64,000 nt of DNA, from contig LATX02000005.1 of NCBI GenBank assembly GCA_001466705.2, forward strand, positions 62,001-126,000, written 5' to 3'. This document shows positions 11,332-21,074 of this stretch, piece by piece. Origin of the DNA: Moniliophthora roreri. Taxonomy: Eukaryota > Basidiomycota > Agaricomycetes > Agaricales > Marasmiaceae. A program made the position numbers and the translations under genes. Numbering within the stretch: position 1 is the first letter of the stretch; the number at the start of each line of letters is the position of its first letter. Under the pieces are notes generated by a model. The model was not told the DNA's origin. It saw only the letters and a list, made by a program, of their open reading frames with translations, and made no database searches.

Positions 11332-11731
11332 TAGTTAGATTCCCTACAGGTTCCGGGAGTGATCCACTTTGGATCTGATACATAGATAGGTTAGAAAGTA
11401 CAGCTTAGACACCTCTGTATAGTGTATCATATAGCTCTTCGTACTTTCTAAGGTACCACCACTTCTCTAAGGCAATGACTAGCAGACTGGGCTCACTCTA
11501 GTCCTTATTACCCATCATCTTGTGTCTTATTAAAGTGTTCCAATTCAGAAATAGTGTAAAATGAAGAAAAGTGGGTCTTTTCTAGGTTTGACATATTATC
11601 GAGGATAAGAGGTAGCCATCTTGCTGACAGTCTTGACCATTGTGTCAATGATAGGATTTTGATTAGCCTTGCACTTTCGGTTCAAGTGGTTTTGTGCTGT
11701 TTCCAATATTTTCTGTGAATTAAATTTGTTA

Positions 11732-12467
11732 CACTATATATGAGGTGTTCCCCTAACATGGTTTTCTGATTGAGAAAATGCTTAATCTTCTTGCAAAGAA
11801 GATTTTCAAAAAAGCATTTATAAATTCTAAATTTTAATTGTGTCCCCTCAACAAGAATATGTCTGGAGAATGCTAAATTTTCAATAGCAAAAAATATAGA
11901 ATTTTCAAATTCTGAGAATTAATAGACAATACAATATATTAGAATAATTTCCATGCTGAGAAAACATTAAATTTTCTCTGGTTGAAAATACTCAGAAAAT
12001 GCTGATAAGATAAGATAATTTTTATTGTGGGAAAGTCAGAGAAAACACTAGGAAAACACTAGGAAAATGGTAGGAAAATCATGTGGAAATACTATATCTT
12101 ACAGCAGTTTTCAGATAGTTTTTATATAATTTTCCTTTTGTATTTAACATGTTTTCCTTGATATAATATTCAAAATTTTATATTTATTTTCTGAATGTTT
12201 TCTCACTATTTTATAAGGCAGAAAATCTAGTATATTTGTAATTAGAAAACTAAAGGATAATTTTATAATTTCATTGTTATAAAATTATTAGAAAATACAG
12301 ACTCTTCTGGAAATTAAAATACAGAATATGCTTGCTGTTTTCAATATGTAATGATAGCTTGAAACTAATAGAGTTTTCTGAGTGTTGTCTAGAAGTAAAT
12401 ATATAGCAGTATTCTGAGTGTATTTCCTTTGTATTAATAGCATGAAAAGAACACCTTGTACATAGTG
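11732..12467 (+). mobile_element. CACTA-type non-autonomous element, copy B (complete)
   Basis: 736 bp with imperfect termini CACTATATATGAGGTGTTC (left) and GTACAAGGTGTTCTTTTCATG (right, read on minus). It is flanked by TTA on both sides (11729-11731 and 12468-12470), a 3-bp target duplication as made by the CACTA superfamily. The interior is strongly AT-rich with no transposase. It lies just beyond a putative splice donor of the remnant at 12513-13309, so it may have landed in an intron. Confidence 0.85.
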
Positions 12468-12512
12468 TTAGTTTGGTAAACATCTCTGTTGTGTTGAGAA
12501 ATTTCACTTACT

Positions 12513-13309
12513 TTCCAGATCAACTTCCTTCTCTCTTCCTAACAATCATCCTCGGTGTTACAGATAGTGCCTGCTGGAAACATGTTAAGACTTGGAGGCA
12601 CATAATCTTTTCCTTCTTCAGGCTCTGCAAACAGATCAAGGTTGAAACCCCACCGGTCAATAAATGCCTGCTCTATGGCATCATAGTACTTTGTTGAAGA
12701 CTTGTGGTACAATGCTTCTGCCTCTTTGCTCATCAGAATGTCCCACTTTATCTTTGGCCACTTGGTCTTTCATCCTACCTTCCTCTTCTCCTTCGATACC
12801 TTGCAAGCAGGAGCAGAGGTGCTTGGTCCAGCACCTACAAGTGCCTTCTTCACATCAACCTTGCCATCCTCATTCTCATTGGATGATGAGGAGCTATTGT
12901 TGTCGTTATCTGCACACTTGTCCTTGCTAACCCCATCAAGACATACAGAAGACTCATGACTACTCATGGTGTACAGCAGCTGTGTGATAGTGGTTGGAGA
13001 GGCTATGGGTTTTAGATGAGCGGTAGGAAGCTGAGACTGAGCTTGTGATGGATCTTGTGGTGGCATGGGAATAGTTGACAATGGAGATGGAAGCTGGAAC
13101 TGAGACAGCCCCAAATGTTGTAATGGAAGCATGGCAGTAGTTAACTGCCATTGCTGGGGTGAAGCGATATCAGTAGTAGCCAGCAGCGGACTACCTTGGT
13201 GGGATGTGTGCAGTCTGGCAGGCATGGCAAGCATATGTGGGAAGATCGAAGGTAGCATGCTTTCACCACCTGAAGGATAGGCAGGTGAGAGAGTATGTGT
13301 TGGAAACAC
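12513..13309 (-). pseudogene. Uncharacterised protein remnant with one in-frame TGA
   Basis: A single minus-strand frame runs from 13309 with a Pro/Gln/Ser-rich N-terminus (about 115 residues), an acidic Asn/Ser run (NDNNSSSSSNENEDG) and a basic patch (KVSKEKRKVG). One TGA (about 12767) follows, then KTKWPKIKWDILMSKEAEAL, STKYYDAIEQAFIDRWGFNL and EEGKDYVPPSLNMFPAG. Another stop and a GTAAGT donor-like site follow at about 12506-12511, next to CACTA copy B. The frame stays protein-like on both sides of the TGA, so one substitution broke the gene. The layout, a low-complexity tail before a folded helical domain, is host-gene-like. I do not recognise the family. Confidence 0.45.
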
Positions 13310-13331
13310 CTGGGCTTGTTTTTGTTCTCTG

Positions 13332-13853
13332 ATGAACTACACTTGGACTGATTTCGAAGAGGCTTGGAAACATCAACATGATATTCTTCATTACCCCAAC
13401 CCCCTCGTCAACTTCACTCCTATGCCATTCAATACATCTGCTGTTCCTCCATCAAACCTTTCCTTCACATTATCTGGTCATCCTCAAGCTATCAGTGCAG
13501 CCCAACTCTGGATGTATGCAGAGGCTATCAATTATGCACTGTTGGAGATGCAGATTGAAGCTGGTTTCATCGAGAAGGGCTCGTCAGAGGAGGACCATTT
13601 CCTTCTTCCTAATGTGTATGATAACCAAGTTCTTTCTCGTTCTCCAACACCTCTGCCAATGCCTTCTCCTGTTCCTCTGTGAAAGTGTTCCTCGAACAAG
13701 TGTAAGGCTTCCATAACTGCTGCAGAAGACAACAAGGTTGAGGAGGTGGTCCTTCCTCCCATCGATGATGCTAGCAGTTCCAAGTTTGAACCCCCTTCAA
13801 AAATGCCAAGGGTGGAACATACTTACACTACACGATTCAGTGGTTGGTCTGGC
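13332..13853 (+). pseudogene. Uncharacterised ORF remnant cut by retrotransposon G1
   Basis: The plus-strand frame from ATG reads MNYTWTDFEEAWKHQHDILH, then AAQLWMYAEAINYALLEMQI (a probable helix) and a Pro-rich tail. It has a TGA at 13680-13682 and continues in the same frame (KCSSNKCKASITAAED, PPSKMPRVEHTYTTRFSGW) until the G1 LTR at 13858. It is divergent to the remnant at 12513-13309, with starts about 22 bp apart, so the two could be remains of a divergent pair. No family is recognised. The expected continuation beyond G1 is not found at 21075, where gypsy G2 sequence begins. Confidence 0.4.
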
Positions 13854-13857
13854 AAGT

Positions 13858-14317
13858 TGTTACGAACTTTCTCTTTCTTTCTTTCTTACTGTAGTACTTT
13901 CTATGCTTCCTCCTCTATTGGACTTATACACCTTCCCAGCTCCCCTTTTCTTCTCACACCCATGCTTCTCTTCTCATCGGACTTGTACACCTTCCTGTCC
14001 CCATTTACCTATCCCCTTGTACTGTATTACTCATATCCTGATGGCTTTAGGAAACCTTAGACAATCACTGAGTCTATCGGCTATTTGTATATAGTTAGTA
14101 TTAGCTCAGTTGTAATGTATTTAAGCACTCAAGCTAAGACTCTAAGTCTTCAGCTTGACCTGGTTTATCTATACTCATGTCAACGCCAACATTGAAGGAA
14201 CTCTGAACTTCAGCATCCGCTGAACGAACTCGAACTTGAACTTGTAACTACTGCTTGAATGAAGGTCGTACTTCGCTTAAGTGGTTAAGTTGACATTGCT
14301 ACACCAGTGACATAACA
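13858..14317 (+). repeat. G1 5' LTR
   Basis: Begins TGTTACGAAC and ends GACATAACA. It contains three CACCTTCC repeats, a TATTTAAG box at 14119-14126, the hairpin 14130-14157, and the 14150-14161 stretch complementary to the primer-binding site. Confidence 0.95.
14119..14161 (+). promoter_or_regulatory. G1 core promoter and predicted RNA 5' end
   Basis: TATTTAAG (14119-14126) lies about 31 nt before TCAGCTTGACCT (14150-14161), the stretch complementary to the primer-binding site. In Tf1-type self-priming the transcript starts with the PBS-complementary sequence, and this spacing fits. The stem CAAGCTAAGACT / AGTCTTCAGCTTG overlaps the site. The start point is inferred, not observed. Confidence 0.6.
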
Positions 14318-14319
14318 CA

Positions 14320-14331
14320 AGGTCAAGCTGA
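14320..14331 (+). promoter_or_regulatory. G1 primer-binding site, self-complementary type
   Basis: AGGTCAAGCTGA, two bases after the LTR. It is the exact reverse complement of TCAGCTTGACCT at 14150-14161 in the LTR. The usual tRNA-complementary TGG start is absent. This matches the self-priming mechanism known for Tf1/sushi chromoviruses. Confidence 0.8.
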
Positions 14332-14357
14332 TCGATTGCCGACCTATCCAGGTTTAG

Positions 14358-15758
14358 GCATCACCTAGGAGCAACAAGACGCCGCCACGGACAGAGAAAC
14401 AGTTGGAACAAGACATCGCCAAGGCGGAGGCGCGTCGGCGTGGGCAACTAACCCAATCCATATCGAATCCTGGTGGACAAGCGATCCTACCGTTAACCCG
14501 AGCGTCCCGCAAAGAGCTATTGACCCCCTTGCACTCGCCATCGCTAACGAGTCAGCCACTGACAGAGACACCTGTCGACGACCCAGGAACAAGGAGAATC
14601 TCGACCCCGTCATCCACTTCGATTGGATCGAAACCGACCGAACGTGAAGAGAAGTCCTTACTGAATACACCGAAACCATCAGACTTGGATACATTGAGTA
14701 TCTCTACCAGCTCTCCAGAGGAACTAGATCCATTCCAGCAATTATTACAAGGACTAAAGAACAGTCCCCGATCACCGAAAACACAGATCGAAGCAATGTC
14801 AGAAGACAAGAAGCCATCTGGGAGCCGACCCAAGAGGGAGGAACCAGTAGTTGAGGAAGCCGTCATAGGTTCTGCAATGCCAGTGCAGGTAGTATCGGCA
14901 GTAAAAGAAGTGAAGGCAGCACTCCCAAGAGCTTTTACGGGAGCACGGAAAGATGCGAAGAGATTTTTGAGAGAAGTGTTGATTTACGTAGCGCTTAATC
15001 CAAAAGTGTTCCCTGATGATAGGTCGAAGAAGCTTTTCCTCCTTTCATATATGACAGATGGACCTGGAGAATTCTGGAAGAACAATAAAACCGATCTACT
15101 GCTCGCATACGACGCAGCTGCCGAAAAGGTCACCTGGACAGAATTTTTGGAAGACTTTAGGACTTCCTTCGAACCTCTGGACCCCGCTCTAAAAGCACAA
15201 CTTGAACTCAAAGACCTGAGGATGAAGGAGAGAGCGGATGAATACACATATCAATTTACCTATTTGGCGAAACAGACTGGATACAATGATGCAGCACAAA
15301 TAGTAGCATTCAAAAGAGGGTTGCCCAGGAGTTTGGCTCTCAAGATCATGACGAGGCCGGAAGGCGCCCCTACTACGATCAAGGATTGGATGGATGCTGC
15401 TATCTTATTTGACGAAAGTTACAAACAAGCACTAGAATATGGGAAGACATGAGACGATGAACACAGAGTAAGGAAACCTCAGAGAAGTTTTAGGAAGAAG
15501 GAGGATGTCTCAATCAAACAAATCGCGGAAATTGACTGAAAGGAGTATATGGCAAAAGGGCTGTGTTTCAGATGTGGAAGGGCTGGACATCGCATCAGAG
15601 ATTGTTCAGACATGCCGAAGAAGGACGAAAGGAAGCAGGAAGAACCAAAGAAGCTCACGAAGGAAGAAAGGTTCGCTAAGATCAGAGCCCTGGTGAACGA
15701 ACAGCCGAAAGAAGACAAGGACTTCCTTCTCGATATGATGGAACAGGAGGGTTTTTAA
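14358..15758 (+). pseudogene. gag: G1 gag with CCHC zinc knuckle (two stops)
   Basis: One frame is open from 14358. I see no ATG before LEQDIAKAEARRRG (TTG at 14403), so the true start may be mutated. A disordered Ser/Pro/Thr-rich N-terminus is followed by a retrotransposon gag domain (ALPRAFTGARKDAKRFLREV, FLLSYMTDGPGEFW, FLEDFRTSFEPLD, FTYLAKQTGYND). After TGA at 15450-15452 and TGA at 15537-15539 the same frame gives the nucleocapsid knuckle CFRCGRAGHRIRDC (C-X2-C-X4-H-X4-C) and a Lys/Glu-rich tail ending at 15758. The knuckle in the same frame after the stops shows that the stops are mutations. Gag binds and packages the element RNA. Confidence 0.85.
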
Positions 15759-15775
15759 ACCGGCGAAAGAGGACG

Positions 15776-18700
15776 ATGTCTCCACTGCCGATAACTATTT
15801 CACACTTTGTACTAGCTAAAATGGATCGAAATTCTATGCATATTCCTCTCAAGTACAAAGTGGGAACAAAAATCATCGAAACGAAAGCCTTACTGGACTC
15901 AGGAGCAGGAGGAAGATTCATAAGCATGGGGCTTGCCAGAGTGTTGGGAAAAAAGTGGGTGCAATTACCAGAAAAGATCTGAGTTTTCAATGTCGATGGG
16001 ACAGCCAATAAAACAGCATGGATCACACATGTTGTGGAGCTAGAGTTCCAGATTGCCGGGAAGGAATTCTGGGAAAACTTCATGATCTCAGGCATAGGTG
16101 ACGAAGAGATGATCTTAGGACTTCCATGGCTATGGCATTATAACCCTGCAATCAACTGGGAAACCAGGGAAATCCAATTCCAGCCTCGCCGGAAGATTCA
16201 GATTAAAAGGTTTAAAGGGGTTTTGGACAGTTTCGAACCAGAAGTCCTCATAGGGGCTAAAACTACTGCATCACAAGAAATGGCCCACCAGCATCAAACA
16301 GTTAAGAAGGAGATAGAGGAACTCATCCCCAATTATCTACTCGGATATCGAGATCGTTTCGAAAAGGGGAAAGCGGAACGATTCCCACCCGCTCGGACAT
16401 ACAATCATGCAATTGATCTAAAACCGGACTTCGTGCCGAGGAATTGCAAACTATACCCGTTAAGTCCTATAGAACAGGAAGAACAGGACAAATTCATCGA
16501 AGAAAACCTACGGAAAGGATACATCCGCAAATCGAAGTCTCCGATGGCCTCTCCCTTCTTCTTTGTAGACAAACTAAAAGGAGCAACAGTATTCACGAAA
16601 CTCGACCTTCGGAACGGATACAACAATGTCAGGATAAAGGATGGGGATCAATGGAAAGCTGCTTTCAAAATGAATAGATGGCTTTTTGAGCCAACTGTCA
16701 TGTTCTTCGGATTAAGCAACTCCCCGGCCACTTTCCAAGCCTTCATGAACGACATCCTTTCCGATTTTATTGACGAAGGGTGGTGTGTAGTATACATGGA
16801 TGACATCCTTATCTTCTCTAAAGATCAGAATGAACACAGGGAACGCACTGAACGGCTGATGCGTCGTCTCCAGGAACACGATCTGTTCCTCAAACTGGAG
16901 AAGTGCGAGTTCGACGTGACAGAGGTAGTGTTCCTAGGAATGGTCATCAGACCTGGGTACATCGCTATGGACCCAGTAAAACTGGCCGGGATAGCCGATT
17001 GGGAACCCCCACAAACAGTAAAGGGGGTGCGTGCATTTTTAGGGTTCGGAAACTTCTATAGGAAATTCATTGGAAAATACGCGCACCTAATGAGGCCATT
17101 GAACGACCTATTACAGAAAAATTGAAGGTTCGACTGGACAACGCAATGCCAAGTAGCCTTCGACCTTCTGAAGGCGAAATTCCTCTCTGAACCGATACTA
17201 GTCATGCCAGACATCAATAAACCTTTTGTCATAGAAGCCGACACTTCGAAATGGGCCACGGGCGCTGTCCTTAGACAGAAAGGGGCGGACGGTGAATGGC
17301 ATCCATGTGGATACCTGTCCAAATCGTTTTCTGCCACAGAAAGGAATTATGAAATATACGATCGCGAACTTCTCGCAATCTACAGAGCGTTGATGGAATG
17401 GCGTCACTATCTCATGGGTGGAAAGTTCAGAATCGTGGTTCTTCCAGATCATAAGAACCTAACGTATTTCCGAACTGCGCAGAAGCTAAACCGACGACAA
17501 GCGAGATGGAGTCTTTTCCTATCAGAATTCGATTTAGGACTAGTACATGTCCCGGGAAAATCAATCTCTCAAGCAGACGCTCTGTTGCGATGGAGTAATG
17601 AACAAGACAATGTTGACAGCAATAACGAAGATGTTGTTGTATTACCGGACTGACTTTTCATCAAAGGAAACGATTTAGGAATGAAGGAGGATATCGCAGA
17701 ACGATTGGGCCCAGACGATTTTCATAAATCGGCTTTGGAACAGTTATTACACCAAGGCGTGCCGCCAATCAAATCCGCATTAGCAGACTGGAAAATAGAA
17801 GGAGACTTGCTCTTCTTTCAAGGTAGAGTCTACGTACCAAATGATATCGAACTGCGTAGGCGAATAGTGTGGTCTATTCACGAGACCCCAGGAGTGGGAC
17901 ATCCAGGACAATGGAACACCGTTGAACAGGTGCAATGGGATTTTTGGTGGCCTGGAATGGCTAAATTCATTAAAGCCTTCATGGATGGCTGTGTGGTATG
18001 CCAGCAATCCAAAATTATCACTCACCCGACGAGAACCCCAATTCAGCCAATCCAAGTCGCACCAAACTCCTTTACCTTCCAAATTTGCACCATGGACCTT
18101 ATTACCGACCTCCCCGAATGTGACGGGATGGATTCGATTTTGGTCGTGGTGGACCACTCGTCTACGAAGGGGGTAATTTTTACTCCCTGCACCAAAACAA
18201 TGGACACAACCAAAGTAGCGGAGATGTTGATCCAACACCTTTACAAAAGATTCGGACTGCCTGACCGGATCATATCCGATCAAGACCCTAGATTTGCTGC
18301 AGAAGTGTTCCAAGAAATGGGGAAACAGCTGTCCATCAAACACTCTATGAGCACAGCATTTCACCCACAGACAGATAGAGAAACAGAAAGAGTAAACCGA
18401 GAAATTGAGGTCTATCTTAGGGCATTCTGTGCAAAAGAACAGACCCAATGGAAGGAATACCTCCCTTTGGCGGAATTCGCTCACAATAATCGAACTCACT
18501 TGGTTCTCAAGACATCCCCATTCTTTATGATGATGGGATATCATCCTCGCCTGCTCCCAACAGTATTCGAAAGAACGACAATTCCGTCAGTAGAGGAACG
18601 ACTTCAAGAATTGAAAAGGATACGAGAAGAAACTGCCAGCCTATTGGAACTAGCACGACAACAGATGATACGAAGGGAAAAGCAGAAGTTAGATGTATTT

Positions 18701-19156
18701 GAAGAAGGACAGAAGGTCTGGCTAGAAGCAAAGAATCTGGCCATGGGATATCCATCAAAGAAACTAGCTCTGAAGAGGGAAGGACCATTCAAGGTCCTCA
18801 AGGTACTCAGACCCGTGACGTACAAACTAGACCTACCCCATCAATGGAAGATTCACCCCGTTTTCCATGCGGCCTTATTGTCACCATTCAAACAGATGGA
18901 GGCCCACGGACCGAGCTTTACAGAACCACCCCCAGATCTCATTGAAGAGTTCGAAGAATATGAAGTGGAAGCAGTAGTAGGACATCGGCCAAAGAAACAA
19001 CCACGAGAATTTCTCGTGTCATACACTGGCTACAATTCATCTCATAACCGATGGATTCAGATGGAAGGAATGGCGAATTGTCTAGACCTCCTCAAGAGGT
19101 ATATAAAGAAGTATTGGGTAAAACCTAGGGACCCCATCCCCACTGAACCCTCATAG
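15776..19156 (+). pseudogene. pol: G1 pol: protease, RT, RNase H, integrase, chromodomain (three internal stops)
   Basis: A single frame from ATG 15776, 17 nt after gag. Protease: LLDSGAGGRFIS (Asp at 15896) and ILGLPWL. RT: YMDD at 16793-16804, but about 35 residues are missing at 16566, where G3 has [18 protein letters not shown], so the fingers motif is lost. RNase [26 protein letters not shown]. Integrase: zinc domain HETPGVGHPGQW and CVVCQQSK, catalytic Asp in MDLITDLP, Asp in SDQDPRF, Glu in TERVNREIE. Chromodomain: VEAVVGHRPKKQPREFLVSY and SHNRWIQMEGM near the C-terminus, which in chromoviruses directs integration to marked chromatin. Stops: TGA at 15980, 17123 and 17651. TAG at 19154 ends the frame. 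Confidence 0.92.
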
Positions 19157-19158
19157 CC

Positions 19159-20337
19159 ATGTCCAATGCATCCTCTGCCGCCTCTTCCTCTTCTCTTGCT
19201 GGCAGCCAGCCAACCCGAGACCAGAGCCCTGTTCCTACTGTGTCGGGAGAAGGACGATACGGCGAAAATATCACATACTCAAACGGCCTCAAACTCAATC
19301 CCTACCAACTCCTTCATCTCTTCAATACCAGACAGTACAACGATCAGATCCGGAACGCCGCTGATCAACACAACCAACTGGAACCCTGTGTCAAAAGCCT
19401 CTTTTTCCTTAGGGGTCAACAAAAACTATTCGAAAGAATCGTTGAGAGCTGCAGTCTCGAGATTGCAAACCAGGTGATGTACGCCTGTAATTATCAGCTA
19501 GGACTTGAAGGTCCTGTCACGGTACTGTCTACGTTTCCCTACCACCCCCATTTGTCCATGCCTCCTCCCGCAGATCCCCGAGCGATGTCGGAATACCCTC
19601 ATCCCCTCACCTTCAGTCTCCTTGACCGACTCGGAAGACACACCGACGGGAATGGATACCCCCGTCCTGACATCAACGACACTCGGAGCCTCATCTCCAG
19701 GCTCACCTCCGAGCCAGCAGTCGAAGAAGCCCAACTCCCCACCGCTTCCCATTCCTCCCCTGAACCCGACAACACCCTCGTTTATCCTGACCCCACTCCT
19801 GATCCTGATGTCAAACCTAAGGTCAAGTCGATCAACTCCCTTGCCCCCTCTCAGCCCAAACCTCCGACCGCCGCCGACCTCCGAAATCTTCAGACGCCTG
19901 AAGCCACAGTTCCACCAGACGGTGGAGCATATCCCCACGGTTGGAGGGGAGGTCGTTCCCGTGGAGTTAGAGGGCGCGGCTGAGGACGAAGAACGGGAGA
20001 ACAGAATCCCCAAAAGCGCCGACGACCCACCGATTCTCAGCTTGAGAAGTCCGACTCCGGCCCCGACCCCAATGATGCAGCTCGTCGACCGCATCTCTGC
20101 CCTGTGTGCGGACTGGAGCGCCATTTTGCCCAACATTGCCCGCAGTACATGTGTCGTCGATGCTTCAAGACTCAACCTGGACATACGTCTGGCCACTGCC
20201 CTGACCAACGAAGGTCTGGCTGTATTGCGTGCAGACGGTCTAATTCAGGCTCAGACTCTCTGTCGGATGGTCGCCATTATGACGATGAACGGTGGTACAA
20301 TGACGAACCCTACGACAACCTCGGCGGAGAGTGTTGA
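19159..20337 (+). pseudogene. G1 ORF3: extra protein with two CCHC-like knuckles (one stop)
   Basis: ATG lies two bases after the pol stop, suitable for termination-reinitiation. 392 codons with one TGA at 19981-19983. The N-terminus is Ser/Ala-rich. A helical region follows (GLKLNPYQLLHLFN, KLFERIVESCSLEIANQVM), then Pro-rich linkers, an RG-rich patch, and the knuckles CPVCGLERHFAQHC (C-X2-C-X4-H-X4-C) and CRRCFKTQPGHTSGHC (C-X2-C-X6-H-X4-C), then CIACR. The same frame and knuckles recur in G3 (42613-43773) and G6. Knuckles imply RNA or DNA binding. A second gag-like or accessory role is inferred. I know of no named family for a knuckle protein after the chromodomain. Confidence 0.8.
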
Positions 20338-20569
20338 AATGTTGACGGAGGAATACGATCGGGACGCTCAATTGCTGTTTGTAGGAGCGGATCCAAAAAA
20401 GGTGAGGTTACTTTCGGTCGAGGAACGGCAGGCTATGGGATGGCAGCCGACTTCTGATCCGCCGGCGACTCCACTGATGGAAGTGGAGGATGAGATGCCG
20501 GATTTGGATGACAGGCCTGATACGTCGTACGATTATGATACGGAGCTGTATGGAGACAGAGAATCATAA
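19505..20569 (+). CDS. G1 ORF4: overlapping +1 frame, open to just before the 3' LTR
   Basis: Open for 354 codons, overlapping ORF3 from about 19505 to 20337 and then continuing alone to 20569. The first part (to about 19870) is low-complexity and probably an ORF3 shadow. From RRLKPQFHQTVEHIP onward it looks like protein: VDRISALCADWSAILPNIA, ATALTNEGLAVLRADGLIQA, QTLCRMVAIMTMN, then LLFVGADPKKVRLLSVEER, QAMGWQP and YDYDTELYGDRES. G3 (43490-43999) and G6 (47847-47374) keep these phrases, including the part beyond ORF3, with no frame change. It could be reached by +1 frameshifting from ORF3, by splicing, or by its own start. Function unknown. Confidence 0.65.
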   Translation: MKVLSRYCLRFPTTPICPCLLPQIPERCRNTLIPSPSVSLTDSEDTPTGMDTPVLTSTTLGASSPGSPPSQQSKKPNSPPLPIPPLNPTTPSFILTPLLILMSNLRSSRSTPLPPLSPNLRPPPTSEIFRRLKPQFHQTVEHIPTVGGEVVPVELEGAAEDEERENRIPKSADDPPILSLRSPTPAPTPMMQLVDRISALCADWSAILPNIARSTCVVDASRLNLDIRLATALTNEGLAVLRADGLIQAQTLCRMVAIMTMNGGTMTNPTTTSAESVEMLTEEYDRDAQLLFVGADPKKVRLLSVEERQAMGWQPTSDPPATPLMEVEDEMPDLDDRPDTSYDYDTELYGDRES

Positions 20570-20596
20570 ATGTAAGGCAAAACGGAGTTTGCCCCT

Positions 20597-20609
20597 TGTT
20601 GGGGGGTAA
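20597..20609 (+). promoter_or_regulatory. G1 polypurine tract
   Basis: TTGGGGGGTAA directly before the 3' LTR TGTTACG. G3 has TGGGGGGGTAA and LB has AAGGGGGGGATAC at the same place. It primes plus-strand DNA synthesis. Confidence 0.75.
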
Positions 20610-21069
20610 TGTTACGAACTTTCTCTTTCTTTCTTTCTCACTGTAGTACTTTCTATGCTTCCTCCTCTATTGGACTTATACACCTTCCCAGCTCCCCTTT
20701 TCTTCTCACACCCATGCTTCTCTTCTCATCGGACTCGTACACCTTCCTATCCCCATTTACCTATCCCCTTGTACTTTATTACTTATATCCTGATGGCTTC
20801 GGGAAACCTTAGACAATCACCGAGTCTATCAGCTATTCGTATATAGTTAGTATTAGCTCGGTTGTAATGTATTTAAGCGCTGAAGCTAAGACTCTAAGTC
20901 TTCAGCTTGACCTGGTTTATCTATACTCATGTCAACGCCAACATTGAAGGAACTCTGAACTTCAGCATCTGCTGAACGAACTCGAACTTGAACTTGTAAC
21001 TACTGCTTGAACGAAGGTCATACTTCGCTTAAGTGGTTAAGTTGATGTTGCTACACCAGTGACATAACA
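20610..21069 (+). repeat. G1 3' LTR
   Basis: Matches the 5' LTR with about 18 differences (16 transitions). Several are CpG in one copy and TpG or CpA in the other (for example TTCGTA/TTTGTA and GCGCTG/GCACTC). GACATT versus GATGTT at the 3' end is a TG/CA pair of a lost CpG. Confidence 0.95.
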
Positions 21070-21074
21070 CAAGT

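Larger units (their letters stand above)
8933..11600 (-). mobile_element. L8 element: long LTR-like region plus internal sequence, minus strand
   Basis: Read on the minus strand, internal sequence (11600 to about 9875) leads into an LTR-like region with a TATA box (GTATATAAGGACAGC at about 9465-9480, repeated at about 10575-10590). A CA/TG-rich stretch and the TATATATGG end near 8933 follow. The segment 9112-10221 is repeated almost exactly at 10223-11331 across the gap N at 10222. A diverged piece of the internal part lies inverted at 24667-25214. No reverse transcriptase is visible, so the class is inferred from promoter layout and from similarity of motif order to L7. Confidence 0.5.
13858..21069 (+). 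mobile_element. G1: full-length Ty3/gypsy chromovirus
   Basis: 7,212 bp bounded by two 460-bp LTRs and a 5-bp target duplication CAAGT (13853-13857 and 21070-21074). Order: LTR, primer-binding site, gag with zinc knuckle, protease, RT, RNase H, integrase, chromodomain, ORF3 and ORF4, polypurine tract, LTR. The LTRs differ at about 18 of 460 positions, 16 of them transitions. Six in-frame stops and a 105-bp RT deletion make it inactive. Although the TSD matches, the flanks are different sequences (uncharacterised ORF left, gypsy G2 right), so the insertion site was itself a junction or the TSD match is chance. Confidence 0.9.

Noticed and set aside
17780..18544. 254-codon minus-strand ORF antisense to G1 integrase
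   Set aside because: Shadow of the pol frame; the matching antisense frame in G3 is much shorter and broken.
19166..19477. Overlapping plus-strand ORF of 103 codons at the start of ORF3
   Set aside because: Low-complexity shadow of ORF3. Unlike ORF4 it has no conserved protein phrase beyond what the ORF3 codons dictate.
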